The notes: generated by a model from the sequence alone, not told the origin. 64,000 bases of DNA from Marinilabilia rubra (GCF_003121985.1 NZ_QEWP01000017.1:1-64000); one strand, 5' to 3'. Positions 18,197-27,208 are shown, counted from the stretch's first letter. Numbers and translations: made by a program.

Positions 18197-19396
18197 ATGA
18201 ACCAGGCATTTAAGAAATACGGAACGCTTCTGAGTCTCTATCTGGCACAATCCATACCCATGAGTTTTTTCTCAACGGTGGTGCCCGTAATTATGAGGCA
18301 GGAAGAATACTCCCTCACCTCCATCGGCCTGATCCAGCTAATAAAAATACCCTGGATATTAAAATTCCTGTGGGCCCCTTTGATTGATCACACCAGTCCG
18401 CAACGAAAGCATTACAGAAGATGGATTCTCGGAGCCGAAATCTTCTATGCCATGGTGATTGTATTCGTCAGCTTTTTCAACCTTTCTACCGATTTTACCA
18501 CCATTATAATATTGGTCGTAATAGCCTTTATTGCTTCGGGCACTCAGGATATTGCCACCGATGCTTTTGCCATTTTAACTCTAAAGCCCAAAGAACGGAG
18601 CCTGGGTAACAGCATGCAATCGGGCGGAAGCTTTCTGGGAACAACCATTGGCAGCGGGGTATTGCTTATGGCCTATTATTACATTGGCTGGCAGGCTTTA
18701 CTTTTACTTTTGGCATTTCTGGTCACCATGGCATTGATGCCTGTAACATTTGCCAGGCTTCCGCTGGAAAAAAAGGACATGACCCCCAAAAGACGCCCGA
18801 AATGGGATGACGGGTTCAGTTTTTTTAAACAGAAAGGAAACATCAGGCACCTCCTTTTGTTGTTCCTATATAACTCAGGCATCATAGGTCTTTTGGCCCT
18901 GTTTAAGCCATTCATGGTGGACCAGGGATATACCACAAAAGAGATTGGAATGATCTCCGGAATATACGGAACCGCTGTAGGAGCCCTATTTTCTTTAGGT
19001 GGCGGATGGCTTATCAGGAAAATAAAGCGGCCAACTGCCTTACAGATTATTTTCCTGGCGGGATTTCTCACCTCCCTTTTTTTTGTATGGGAGATGAATG
19101 GGGACGTTCCATTATGGGCAATTTATGTTGCCAGTTCAATGGTATGGGGAACATACGGCATGGCTTCAGTCTTTATTTATACCGTTGCTATGGATAAAGT
19201 AAGACCCGGACTGGAAGGCACCGATTTCACTATACAGATTGTGATAACGCACATGAGCAGCCTGTTCCTGACTATAGGTCTGAGTAAGTTTGCCAATTCG
19301 TTTGGTTATCAGGGCATGTATATACTGGAAGCCCATATGGGCATAATACTATTAATTTTGTCGCGAACCGTTTTTAAGAAAGTTGTAGAGAGATGA
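18197..19396 (+). CDS. MFS transporter, AmpG / RhtX-like
   Basis: A 12-helix major-facilitator protein of 399 residues. The N-terminal LYLAQSIPMSFFSTVVPVIMR and LKFLWAPLIDH, with SGTQDIATDAFAI near residue 117, are characteristic of the AmpG and RhtX/FptX subfamilies that carry muropeptides or intact ferric siderophores across the inner membrane. With a TonB receptor gene just upstream and a haem-biosynthesis gene overlapping its stop, siderophore or iron-chelate import is more likely than muropeptide recycling. The stop codon overlaps the start of hemN by four bases (ATGA). Confidence 0.82.
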   Translation: MNQAFKKYGTLLSLYLAQSIPMSFFSTVVPVIMRQEEYSLTSIGLIQLIKIPWILKFLWAPLIDHTSPQRKHYRRWILGAEIFYAMVIVFVSFFNLSTDFTTIIILVVIAFIASGTQDIATDAFAILTLKPKERSLGNSMQSGGSFLGTTIGSGVLLMAYYYIGWQALLLLLAFLVTMALMPVTFARLPLEKKDMTPKRRPKWDDGFSFFKQKGNIRHLLLLFLYNSGIIGLLALFKPFMVDQGYTTKEIGMISGIYGTAVGALFSLGGGWLIRKIKRPTALQIIFLAGFLTSLFFVWEMNGDVPLWAIYVASSMVWGTYGMASVFIYTVAMDKVRPGLEGTDFTIQIVITHMSSLFLTIGLSKFANSFGYQGMYILEAHMGIILLILSRTVFKKVVER

Positions 19397-20763
19397 TTGA
19401 CAAAACACTACTTGATAAATACAATCTGCCGTTACCAAGATACACCAGCTATCCGCCGGCCACTTTTTTTAATGAGGAATTTACTGCAAGCGATTATATC
19501 AAAGCTGTTGAAGAATCGAACTATGAGCAGCCAAGGGCTATTTCGCTTTACCTGCACATTCCTTTCTGCACGCAGCTTTGTTTCTACTGTGGATGCAACA
19601 CACATATTTCAAGAAACAATACCTTATACGAAGATTACATCGATGCTTTAATCAGGGAAATTACCCTGGTTGCTGAACACATCGATCTTTCTCGTCGTGT
19701 GACTCAAATACATTGGGGTGGTGGAACCCCAAATGCATTAAATATGGATCAGGTGGATCGGATTATGGATGCCATTTACAAGCATTTTCAAACCGACCAG
19801 AACACTGAAATTGCCATGGAGTGCAATCCGGCCTACTTAACCGAGGAGTACATCGACCGCCTCCTGAAAAAAGGGTTTAACCGGATTAGTCTGGGCATAC
19901 AAGATTTTGACAAGAAAATTCTGCTGGCAGTCAACAGAGAACCGTCAGCCATGCCCATATCACAAATCATAAATCTTTTTAGAGCCGGTGATGCATCGGT
20001 CAACCTCGATTTTATTTACGGACTCCCCTATCAGACGCCGGAATCTTTTACAAAATCAATAGAGCAGGCCATTGAAGCCAGGCCCGATCGTATTGTTACT
20101 TTCTCTTATGCTCATGTTCCATGGGTAAAGAGTCATCAGAAAACGTTGGAAAAAAATGGCATTCCGGGGCCCGATGAGAAGATGAAAATGTTTGAAAGTG
20201 GTCGAAAAGCAATGCTGCAAGCCGGATATATCTCCATTGGTATGGATCACTTTGCTTTGCCTGAAGACCAACTTAGTGTGGCGTTAAAGAACAGAACCCT
20301 GCACCGCAACTTCCAGGGGTATTGCACCCGCGAAACCACCGGTCAGGTATATGCCTTCGGAATGTCAGCCATCAGTCAGCTTCACAATGCATATGCCCAA
20401 AACACGAAGAATATTCCCAGATACATTGAAGCGATCAAAAACGGAAGCCTCCCTATCGAAAAAGGTTACCGGACTGATGAGACAGATGTGGCAGTAAGAG
20501 AAGTCATCAACGAAGTGATGTGCAATAACCGGCTTAACTGGCAGGAAGTGGCCTCAAGGATCAATAAAACGGCTGATGAATTGAAATCCATCACCGGGTT
20601 TAATCCTGAGCAGTTGAAGCCGCTGGCCGATGACGAATTGGTTACTTTCGACAAGATTGAAATTAATGTAACAGAAAAAGGTCGTTTCCTGATCCGCAAT
20701 ATTGCTGCACTTTTTGATCCCAAGCTGAAGACTGCTAAAAAGCAGTTTTCGAAAACAATATAA
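19393..20763 (+). CDS. hemN: Oxygen-independent coproporphyrinogen III oxidase
   Basis: Radical-SAM enzyme converting coproporphyrinogen III to protoporphyrinogen IX without oxygen. The cluster-binding motif CTQLCFYCGC near residue 56 follows LYLHIPF, and IHWGGGTPNAL supplies the SAM-binding glycines. The C-terminal HemN domain (YCTRETTGQVYAFGMSAISQ) distinguishes it from the HemW haem chaperones. Length 456 matches true HemN. Translation is coupled to the upstream transporter by an ATGA overlap. The following gene acts on its product. Confidence 0.93.
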   Translation: MIDKTLLDKYNLPLPRYTSYPPATFFNEEFTASDYIKAVEESNYEQPRAISLYLHIPFCTQLCFYCGCNTHISRNNTLYEDYIDALIREITLVAEHIDLSRRVTQIHWGGGTPNALNMDQVDRIMDAIYKHFQTDQNTEIAMECNPAYLTEEYIDRLLKKGFNRISLGIQDFDKKILLAVNREPSAMPISQIINLFRAGDASVNLDFIYGLPYQTPESFTKSIEQAIEARPDRIVTFSYAHVPWVKSHQKTLEKNGIPGPDEKMKMFESGRKAMLQAGYISIGMDHFALPEDQLSVALKNRTLHRNFQGYCTRETTGQVYAFGMSAISQLHNAYAQNTKNIPRYIEAIKNGSLPIEKGYRTDETDVAVREVINEVMCNNRLNWQEVASRINKTADELKSITGFNPEQLKPLADDELVTFDKIEINVTEKGRFLIRNIAALFDPKLKTAKKQFSKTI

Positions 20764-20768
20764 TTCAA

Positions 20769-20852
20769 TGATCAATGATCAATTATCAGTGATCAGTGGT
20801 CAGTGATCAGTGGTCAGTGGTCAGTAAACAAGTGATCAGTGGTCAGTGGCCA
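20769..20852. repeat. 7-bp tandem repeat TGATCAG/TGGTCAG
   Basis: About eleven units of the heptamer TGRTCAG run through the gap between hemN and the oxidase gene, interrupted once near 20828. The unit is close to self-complementary. The gap (20764-21108) holds no gene; a shorter AT-rich repeat of AGATTTTT follows near 20866-20890. Confidence 0.75.
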
Positions 20853-21108
20853 CTATAGATCGTAAGATTTTTAGATTTTTAGATTTAAGATGAATCGTAT
20901 TGCATTGACATTATGGACTTTGAGAAACAGACCTTTAAAAAGCAAACATCTTATTTAAAGCTTCTTGCAAAGCCAAACCATAGAATTCGGGATAACGAAC
21001 TGTCATAATCAATAAACAATTCATCAGCAAGGCAAGTTATTTAAGCAGACCAGATCAAAGAAAAATAAAAAGCAATGCCCATTTATCAGTGAGTTTTGAT
21101 ACTTTAAT

Positions 21109-22542
21109 ATGAAAAAAGCAGTTATTATTGGCGCCGGGATTACCGGACTTACAACAGCTTATTACCTCAAAAAGGCCGGATGGGATGTAACCATTCTGGA
21201 AAAACAAATGCGCACCGGAGGAGCCATTCATACTCATCGGGAAAAAGGATTTGTTTTTGAAAGTGGTCCGAACACCGGTATGATTTCCAATCCGGAAGTG
21301 ACAGAACTGTTCGAAGAACTGGGGGAAGAATTCCAGGTAGAGCCGGCCAACGAAGCTGCTAAGCGACGTTTGATATGGAAAGACGGACGATGGCACCAAT
21401 TGCCATCATCTATCAGGGATGGTATAAAAACCCCGCTTTTTTCGTGGAAAGACAAATTCAAACTTCTTACCGAGCCGTTCCGGAAACGCGGAAAAAACCC
21501 TGATGAAACTCTGGCTCAGTTGGTGAAGCGAAGAATGGGACAATCTTTTCTCGATTATGCCGTAGATCCCTTTATATTAGGCATTTACGCCGGCGATCCT
21601 TCAAAACTGGTAACCCGCTATGCACTTCCCAAGCTCTATAATCTGGAGCAAAATTATGGAAGTTTTATTAAAGGCGGAGTTAAGAAACATGCTGAACTGA
21701 TTAAAGAGAAGAAACACGATCCGGAACTTTACAACTACCATAAAAAAGCATCAAAAAAGATGTTCTCAATGTCGGGGGGACTGGATATTTTGATACAATC
21801 TCTGACCAAAAGATTTTCAGAAGACGAAATAAAACTTGGCTGCCACGATGTTTCGGTTTGTCCGGCAGGTAAAAAATACACCACCAAATTCACCCATCAT
21901 GGTGAATCCCTGCTTATAGAAAGCGATGCCGTTATTACGACCACAGGAGCCCACGATGTTCCATCTGTCCTTCCTTTTTTAAGAGAAGACGAAAAACAAA
22001 AAATCACCCGCCTTGAATATGCCAAGGTCGCTCAAGTGGCTATTGGATACAACAAATGGAGGGGCATACCTTTAAAAGCCTTTGGAGGATTGGTTCCATA
22101 TAAGGAGCATCGGGATATTCTGGGTGTTTTGTTTTTATCCGCGTTCCTGAAAAACCGTGCTCCAAAAAATGGAGCATTGTTATCTGTATTTGTTGGGGGA
22201 GTTCGCAATCAGGACATCGTAGACTTAAAGGATGACGAAATTATCAAACTGGTAATGCCCGAACTGGAGAGAATGATGATGGTCACCAACGATAAGCCCG
22301 ATCTTTTAAGAATATTCCGGCACACTCATGCCATTCCACAATATGATGCCTCTACCGGAGAGAGGATACAAACTGTCAAAGAAATTGAGGATCATTTTCC
22401 GGGGCTCGTGCTCGGCGGAAACCTTCGTGACGGAATTGGAATGGCCGACAGAATCAAGCAAAGCGTTAACATCGCCCGGGAATTGGAGGAAAAATTTCAA
22501 AAAAATCTTCTGCGTCAAAAATCTGAAATCCAAACAGATTGA
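21109..22542 (+). CDS. hemY: Protoporphyrinogen oxidase, FAD-dependent
   Basis: Oxidises protoporphyrinogen IX to protoporphyrin IX. The dinucleotide-binding motif VIIGAGITGLTTAYYLKKAG opens the protein, followed by EKQMRTGGAIHT, FESGPNTGM and a C-terminal FAD-contacting segment (LVLGGNLRDGIGMADRIK). Length 477 fits the HemY/PPOX family. It is on the same strand as hemN, separated by the heptamer-repeat gap, so it may have its own promoter. HemY enzymes normally use oxygen, whereas HemN works without it, a pairing suited to a facultative lifestyle. Confidence 0.9.
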   Translation: MKKAVIIGAGITGLTTAYYLKKAGWDVTILEKQMRTGGAIHTHREKGFVFESGPNTGMISNPEVTELFEELGEEFQVEPANEAAKRRLIWKDGRWHQLPSSIRDGIKTPLFSWKDKFKLLTEPFRKRGKNPDETLAQLVKRRMGQSFLDYAVDPFILGIYAGDPSKLVTRYALPKLYNLEQNYGSFIKGGVKKHAELIKEKKHDPELYNYHKKASKKMFSMSGGLDILIQSLTKRFSEDEIKLGCHDVSVCPAGKKYTTKFTHHGESLLIESDAVITTTGAHDVPSVLPFLREDEKQKITRLEYAKVAQVAIGYNKWRGIPLKAFGGLVPYKEHRDILGVLFLSAFLKNRAPKNGALLSVFVGGVRNQDIVDLKDDEIIKLVMPELERMMMVTNDKPDLLRIFRHTHAIPQYDASTGERIQTVKEIEDHFPGLVLGGNLRDGIGMADRIKQSVNIARELEEKFQKNLLRQKSEIQTD

Positions 22543-22676
22543 ACAAAACAGAAAAAATGATCAATATTTTTTCATTAAAAGGTTTGGGGATTTCACAAAA
22601 ACGCCTAATTTTGCAACCGCTTTGACAGAGAAACACACGGTTTCACTACTGATCAAAGCAAACTTAATAACCGACT

Positions 22677-22761
22677 GGAGAGATGGCAGAGTGGTCGAAT
22701 GCGGTGGTCTTGAAAACCATTGACCTTCACGGGTCCGGGGGTTCGAATCCCTCTCTCTCCG
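22677..22761 (+). tRNA. tRNA-Ser (anticodon UGA)
   Basis: The acceptor strands GGAGAGA and TCTCTCC pair, with discriminator G at 22761. The anticodon loop CTTGAAA gives TGA, a long variable arm is present as expected for serine tRNA, and the T-arm contains GGTTCGAATCC. CCA is not encoded. Its 3' end is the integration site of the adjacent island. Confidence 0.95.
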
Positions 22762-22762
22762 C
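22748..22762. other. attL core, overlapping the tRNA-Ser 3' end
   Basis: The sequence TCCCTCTCTCTCCGC covers the 3' acceptor strand of the tRNA plus one base. The same 15 bases recur at 51236-51250. A further TTC at the same offset extends the similarity to 18 of 22 positions. Confidence 0.85.
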
Positions 22763-22786
22763 TGAGAAGAAAAGCAAAAAGAAGTA

Positions 22787-22819
22787 AAAGCCTGTAAGTC
22801 AACACTTACAGGCTTTTTT
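22787..22819 (+). terminator. Terminator just inside attL
   Basis: AAGCCTGTAAG and CTTACAGGCTT form an 11-bp perfect stem with a five-base loop, followed by a run of T. It now terminates the tRNA-Ser transcript and was probably brought in with the island. Confidence 0.85.
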
Positions 22820-22865
22820 CTTGGTGCACAACGGTGCATAAAAGGGCAGAAAAACGCACTTTTCC

Positions 22866-22913
22866 GGTGGACTTCTGGTGGACTTTATAAACCGGAATTT
22901 TAGTCCACCAGAA
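22866..22913. promoter_or_regulatory. Candidate integrase arm-type sites, attL side
   Basis: GGTGGACTT occurs twice 11 bp apart (22866-22874 and 22877-22885), and an inverted copy AGTCCACC lies at 22902-22909. The same motif pair with the same spacing occurs at 51159-51178 near attR, as expected of arm sites for a tyrosine integrase or its excision factor. Confidence 0.5.
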
Positions 22914-23021
22914 ATTGCTTCAAATTGCCCCCAATCGCCCTGTATTACTGCGATTCAGAAACTTCAAAAATGAGCTCATAACAATAGTTTTACATCAAAA
23001 TTAACTATTAAATTTACTGTT

Positions 23022-24236
23022 ATGAGTGGACTAGAAAACGTCAAGATCCTGTTCTTTATTAAAAGGACAAAACTGCTGAAAAATGGAGAAGCTCCAATTT
23101 TTGTAAGAATTACCATCAACAAAGAGCGTACAGAGTTTGCAGCTAAAAAAAGTTTAAAGCCTAAATATTGGAGTGATGCCCAACAAAAGGCTAAAAACAC
23201 AGCGCCAGAGGCGGAAGAGATTAATGAGGCTTTAAACAGAACGAAAAAAAGACTCCTTTCTATCATTGATTATCTGTCTTACGAAGAAGAGCCCGTCACT
23301 CCCCGATTAGTTCAGGAAAGATTCTTAGGAAAAAAAGAACAAAGGCGTACTATTCTGAAGATTTTTGAAGAACACAATGAGAATGCAAAAAAATTGGTGG
23401 GTATCGACTTTGCTCCAGGCACAGTGGAAAGATATGAAACCAGCTACAAACATACCAGAGATTTTATTCACTGGCGTTACAAGCGCGAAGACCTGGCACT
23501 GGACGATCTCAACCAACAATTTGTAAAGGATTATGAACTTTATTTCAAAACGGTGCGCAAGTGCTCCCACAACTCCACTACCAAGTACCTTAAAAACTTC
23601 AAGAAGATAGTCAGAATTGCCCTGGCGAATGGTTGGATGAAGAAAGACCCGTTTGCCACTATAAAATTCAAATTGCAGCAAATAGATGCTGTTTATTTAA
23701 CTGCTGAAGAACTGGAAGCCATGCGCAAAAAGAAACTACATATTGATCGAATTGACCAGATTCGAGATGTCTTTCTTTTTTGTTGCTATACCGGGCTGGC
23801 ATTTGCAGATGTGAAAGGCCTCAAAGCAGAAAACCTCGAAACAGACAAGGATGGTTTTCTCTGGATCCACAAAAAGCGCCAGAAAAGCCACCAAATGAGT
23901 ACTATTTTTGTAATTGATGCTGCCAGGCGTTTGCTGGAAAAATACAAAGGCAAACCGGAATTACAGGATAAAGGACTTTTATTGCCTGTACTGAGCAACC
24001 AAAAAATGAACAGTTACCTTAAAGAAATAGCAGATCTTTGTGGCATCAATAAAAAAATAACCACTCATACTGCCAGGCATACCTTTGCAACCACTGTTGC
24101 ATTAGAGAATGACATGCCTCTGGAGGTAGTTTCAAAAACGCTTGGTCACTCCAATATCAAAATGACTCAGAGATATGCGCGTACTACGGAGAATCTGATT
24201 AAAAAGAATATGCAGAAAATTGCTGATATGTATTAA
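23022..24236 (+). CDS. int: Tyrosine-type site-specific integrase
   Basis: Island integrase of 404 residues: an N-terminal arm-binding domain, a SAM-like core-binding domain near residues 110-210, and a C-terminal catalytic domain. The catalytic HTARHTFATTV (H-x-x-R), LGHSNIKMTQRYART (His and the nucleophilic Tyr) are present. The box-I motif reads CYTGLAFADVKGL, lacking the usual arginine after TGL, as in the Bacteroides CTn integrases. The ATG at 23022 is the only reasonable start. It points away from the tRNA gene and is followed by a terminator. Integration into tRNA-Ser is supported by the flanking att repeats. Confidence 0.93.
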   Translation: MSGLENVKILFFIKRTKLLKNGEAPIFVRITINKERTEFAAKKSLKPKYWSDAQQKAKNTAPEAEEINEALNRTKKRLLSIIDYLSYEEEPVTPRLVQERFLGKKEQRRTILKIFEEHNENAKKLVGIDFAPGTVERYETSYKHTRDFIHWRYKREDLALDDLNQQFVKDYELYFKTVRKCSHNSTTKYLKNFKKIVRIALANGWMKKDPFATIKFKLQQIDAVYLTAEELEAMRKKKLHIDRIDQIRDVFLFCCYTGLAFADVKGLKAENLETDKDGFLWIHKKRQKSHQMSTIFVIDAARRLLEKYKGKPELQDKGLLLPVLSNQKMNSYLKEIADLCGINKKITTHTARHTFATTVALENDMPLEVVSKTLGHSNIKMTQRYARTTENLIKKNMQKIADMY

Positions 24237-24251
24237 GTTGCAATTACAAAT

Positions 24252-24280
24252 AAAAGCGTAGCTAAAAGGCTGCGCTTTTT
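24252..24280 (+). terminator. Terminator after the integrase gene
   Basis: AAAAGCGTAGC pairs with GCTGCGCTTTT (10 of 11) around a short loop and is followed by T residues. Confidence 0.75.
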
Positions 24281-24318
24281 AATATAGCATTCAAAAGGAC
24301 CTCACTTAACACATATCG

Positions 24319-24396
24319 CATATCGCGATATGTGATATTTTACCACAAATGATTGTTTTAATGAGATTAATATTTTAATATTGCATATCGCGATAT
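24319..24396 (+). promoter_or_regulatory. Promoter with two palindromic operators for the HTH/nucleotidyltransferase pair
   Basis: The 12-bp palindrome ATATCGCGATAT occurs at 24320-24331 (within a 14-bp CATATCGCGATATG) and again at 24385-24396, 65 bp apart; a half-site ATATCGC lies at 24313-24319. Between them lie TTG at 24353-24355, 20 bases, and TAATATTG at 24376-24383, one mismatch from the Bacteroidota -7 box. The second operator abuts the -7 box and lies 14 bases before the ATG at 24411, an arrangement suited to autorepression by the HTH protein. Confidence 0.7.
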
Positions 24397-24410
24397 CCAA
24401 TATTAAGAAT

Positions 24411-24944
24411 ATGAAAAAACAACAAACCGCCATGAAACCACAGGATATTGTCTTACTACTGAAAATTATCAGTTTGGAAGATAAAACCTGGAATCAAAAG
24501 CCAATGGCTGAAGCATTAGGAATGAGTCAATCTGAAATAAGCGAATCTGTGGCCAGATCAAAAAACACCGGATTGTTAGCTCCCAATGGGAAAGTTGTTA
24601 TGAAAATGGCATTAATGGAGTTCTTACAATATGGCTTCCGTTATGTATTCCCTCAAAAGCCAGGTGCAGTAGTGAGAGGTATACCGACTTCGCATTCTGC
24701 CTCACCATTAAAAGAGGAAATATCAAGTTCAGAAGATTACGTTTGGCCTTATGCAAAAGGGAAAATCAGAGGACATGGGATTACGCCTTTATACCCATCT
24801 GTTCCGGAAGCTGCATTAAAAGACCCTGCATTCCATGAGCTTCTGGCCTTGGCAGATGCCCTGCGTGTTGGCAGAGCAAGAGAAAAAGAATTAGCAATTA
24901 AACACCTAAAAAAAAGATTAAATCTTGAAGAACAGAACAATTAA
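24411..24944 (+). CDS. Winged-helix DNA-binding protein, candidate antitoxin/autorepressor
   Basis: A 177-residue protein starting MKKQQTAMKPQDIVLLLKII; the upstream TTG at 24381 lies inside an operator, so I use the ATG. An N-terminal helix-turn-helix (PMAEALGMSQSEISESVARSK, near residues 32-52) is followed by a second half with VWPYAKGKIRGHG, HELLALADALRVGRAREKELA and a basic C-terminus. The gene overlaps the nucleotidyltransferase gene by 20 bases. Two palindromes flank its promoter. The pairing of an HTH protein and a nucleotidyltransferase resembles type IV toxin-antitoxin systems (AbiE), but the HTH protein is not an obvious AbiEi. The toxin-antitoxin reading is inference. Confidence 0.75.
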   Translation: MKKQQTAMKPQDIVLLLKIISLEDKTWNQKPMAEALGMSQSEISESVARSKNTGLLAPNGKVVMKMALMEFLQYGFRYVFPQKPGAVVRGIPTSHSASPLKEEISSSEDYVWPYAKGKIRGHGITPLYPSVPEAALKDPAFHELLALADALRVGRAREKELAIKHLKKRLNLEEQNN

Positions 24945-25614
24945 TATTGGAGTTGTCGCAGAAGTTGCCAGGGTTTTAAGAGATTTCAAAGATCACGTAG
25001 TGTTTGTAGGCGGTGCAGTAGTTAGTCTATATGCCGACGATCCGGCAGCTGATGAAATAAGACCTACACAGGATATTGACATGACTTTGAATATCATCAA
25101 CCTGAGTAATTGGGCTGACATACAAGATAAATTGGCTAGTTTAGGTATACACCCTGACCCATATGGACATGCCATTTGTAGTTACCGCTATAAAGATATT
25201 CCAATAGATATTATGCCTTCTGAAGATAGTCCACTGGGACCAGCCAACAGATGGTATAAAATTGGATTTGATAATCTTCGAATAGAAAAAGTACATGATC
25301 AGGTAATCCAAATTCTTCCTACACCTTGTTACCTGGCCACTAAATTTGAAGCATTCAACGATAGAGGCAAAGATTACAGAACCAGTCACGATATTGAAGA
25401 TATCATCTACGTGATTGATAACAACAGTACAATAGTTGAAGAGATTCAAAATACAGATAAAAGAATAAAAGACTACTTAATTGAACAACTGCAAGCTATC
25501 GAAGAAAAACAACTTCTTGAAGAAGTTATCATGTCGCATGTCCATCCGATTATGCTTGAAGAACGAATGCCAATTGTTATTGAAAAAATCAACAAAATAT
25601 TAGGAATTGGATAA
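24925..25614 (+). CDS. Nucleotidyltransferase, AbiEii-like fold, candidate toxin
   Basis: A 229-residue protein of the polymerase-beta nucleotidyltransferase superfamily. The motif FVGGAVVSLY (residues 27-36) and RPTQDIDMTL (46-55, metal-binding Asp50 and Asp52) are followed by a third acidic strand, IPIDIMP near residue 95, and by ATKFEAFNDRGKDYRTSHDIEDI, the conserved lysine and aspartate helix of AbiEii/COG-type toxins. The start is a TTG at 24925 inside the upstream gene, so expression is probably coupled. Some relatives modify tRNA ends or proteins; the target here is unknown. A hairpin terminator follows. Confidence 0.78.
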   Translation: MKNRTINIGVVAEVARVLRDFKDHVVFVGGAVVSLYADDPAADEIRPTQDIDMTLNIINLSNWADIQDKLASLGIHPDPYGHAICSYRYKDIPIDIMPSEDSPLGPANRWYKIGFDNLRIEKVHDQVIQILPTPCYLATKFEAFNDRGKDYRTSHDIEDIIYVIDNNSTIVEEIQNTDKRIKDYLIEQLQAIEEKQLLEEVIMSHVHPIMLEERMPIVIEKINKILGIG

Positions 25615-25662
25615 ATATGCAGGAAATTGAGGGTAGGTATTGATGATTGACTTTTGAATATG

Positions 25663-25707
25663 AAAAAGCGCAGATTCTTGGTTGTGAACTGAGATTTGCG
25701 CTTTTTT
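25663..25707 (+). terminator. Terminator after the nucleotidyltransferase gene
   Basis: AAAAAGCGCAGA pairs with the TTTGCGCTTTTT arm, followed by T residues. The AAGCGCAG/CTGCGCTT stem recurs in the cargo-separating repeats. Confidence 0.7.
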
Positions 25708-25824
25708 AATTTAGATTTTCAAGCTTATACAAACCTTCAGCAACCAGAATAAGCATGAAATGATCCCTCCACTCCTATAAATAAGGGTTAAATCCAACAA
25801 ATAAAGTTTACGGCTGATTGAACT

Positions 25825-26448
25825 TTATTCTTCAAAAGGTTTCAATCTTTCGTTCATATACCAATCAGAAAATTCCTCAAAAATTTGATTTGGTATTATT
25901 TCCATTTTTTCATTACATCCGAAATAAAACTCAGGATACTGCCAAATAAGCCTACACAAAGAGGTTATCTCTTTATTAATTTCCTCATTTGTTGAATATA
26001 ATATTCGCATTTTACGCCAGGCAGTAGATCGCACAAGAAAAACCCCCAACCCTGGAGTCCAAAAATGTGTTACACATCCATCAATAGCTCTTGGGTTAGA
26101 TGCATATTTATAAACCTTATATGATTTAAAATTCAAATTAAATTCTTCTACATCGGCCAAAATGAATGCACTACCACAATCCCCATTCCATTGATATTCG
26201 GGCTGAAAACTTGAATCTTCTTTTAAAATATAGGTTATAGTATCAATTCGATCCAGCTCATATACTTTGTATTTAATCCTATAAACACTATCCTCTTTTT
26301 CTACTGACTGAATGGTTCGTATGGTATCAATGTAGGCAGAGGTATAAGATTCATAATTATGACTTAAATAAAATAATTCACTATTGTCAGTCAAAGATCG
26401 ACAGCTGGAAATGAAAATAAGTCCTATTAAAACCAGAATCAATTTCAT
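25825..26448 (-). CDS. Hypothetical lipoprotein
   Basis: A 207-residue protein with a lipoprotein signal: MKLILVLIGLIFISSC places the lipidated Cys at residue 16. The mature part is mostly beta-strand-like with YRIKYKVYELDRIDTITYIL and a conserved-looking GDCGSAFI. I do not recognise a family. It stands alone on the minus strand between the nucleotidyltransferase operon and a repeat block. Surface-exposed lipoproteins on islands can act in exclusion or as immunity proteins, but nothing in the sequence says so here. Confidence 0.65.
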   Translation of the reverse strand: MKLILVLIGLIFISSCRSLTDNSELFYLSHNYESYTSAYIDTIRTIQSVEKEDSVYRIKYKVYELDRIDTITYILKEDSSFQPEYQWNGDCGSAFILADVEEFNLNFKSYKVYKYASNPRAIDGCVTHFWTPGLGVFLVRSTAWRKMRILYSTNEEINKEITSLCRLIWQYPEFYFGCNEKMEIIPNQIFEEFSDWYMNERLKPFEE

Positions 26449-26702
26449 ATTTATTGTTTTTTTGCATCAAAGGTCTTGTTTGTAGAAATAAAAAACGGGC
26501 AGCCAGCATTCTGACAAACCCGTTTTAACCTTAACCCTAACCCAGCAACAAAAATAGCAAAAAATGAATAAGACCAAAAATGTCCGGAAAATCCCAATAA
26601 TTATTTAAGGATTCCGGAAAATCTCCTACTAATTCCAGGAGATTCCAGTAGAACCTGGAAAAATCAACATTACGCTTTGATTTAAAACCGGAGAGCTTCA
26701 AT

Positions 26703-27095
26703 AAGCGCAGAAAAAACAATTTATCGTCTTCCTTCTGCGCTTGTTCAAAGCTATCAACATTTCGTTGCACGCTCGTTGCAGGCTTGTTGCACGATAACTG
26801 CACGTTCATTACCAGCCACTTGCAACTATTTCTTAAACCTACTTTTTTAAGCTTTGTTGCAGGCTTGTTGATGGCACGACCAACATTTTATTGGTGGCTT
26901 GTTGCAGGCTCGTTGGTGGCATTTGTACCATTCATGAAAATTAGCCCATTTCCAACCGATATATTCGGCACATTTTGAAACGAAATAGTTGGAACAATCC
27001 GAAACAAAATACCTGCATCAGGGGGTCAATATACTCCGGAGAAAAACCTCTGGTAATTACAGATCATTGATTGTTATTGGCAAATAATTCTGTTG
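26703..27095. repeat. Cargo-separating repeat, copy A
   Basis: Begins with a hairpin (AAGCGCAG near 26703 and CTGCGCTT near 26735). A region rich in GTTGCAGGCTTGTTG follows to about 26920, then IS21-end-like motifs (GGCACATTTTGAAACGAAAT near 26968), then GCATCAGGGGGTCAATAT and an ATTACAGATCATTGA segment near 27058. Copies B and C share these parts in the same order and orientation. No gene is credible inside; upstream, a hairpin with AAAACGGG/CCCGTTTT arms lies near 26491-26526. Confidence 0.7.
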
Positions 27096-27208
27096 CTTTT
27101 TTATATTTTTTCTATTAAATTGCCTAACGGAGCTAAGGCAGCCTAAGGTAGCCTTAGGTAGCCTTACGTCACTTTGGGCACTGCCACGAGGGGGGTAAGG
27201 AAGGGGCT

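Noticed and set aside
26537-26978. Two short overlapping frames on opposite strands near repeat copy A
   Set aside because: They translate the diverged GTTGC-rich repeat, do not persist in copies B and C, and have no recognisable domain.
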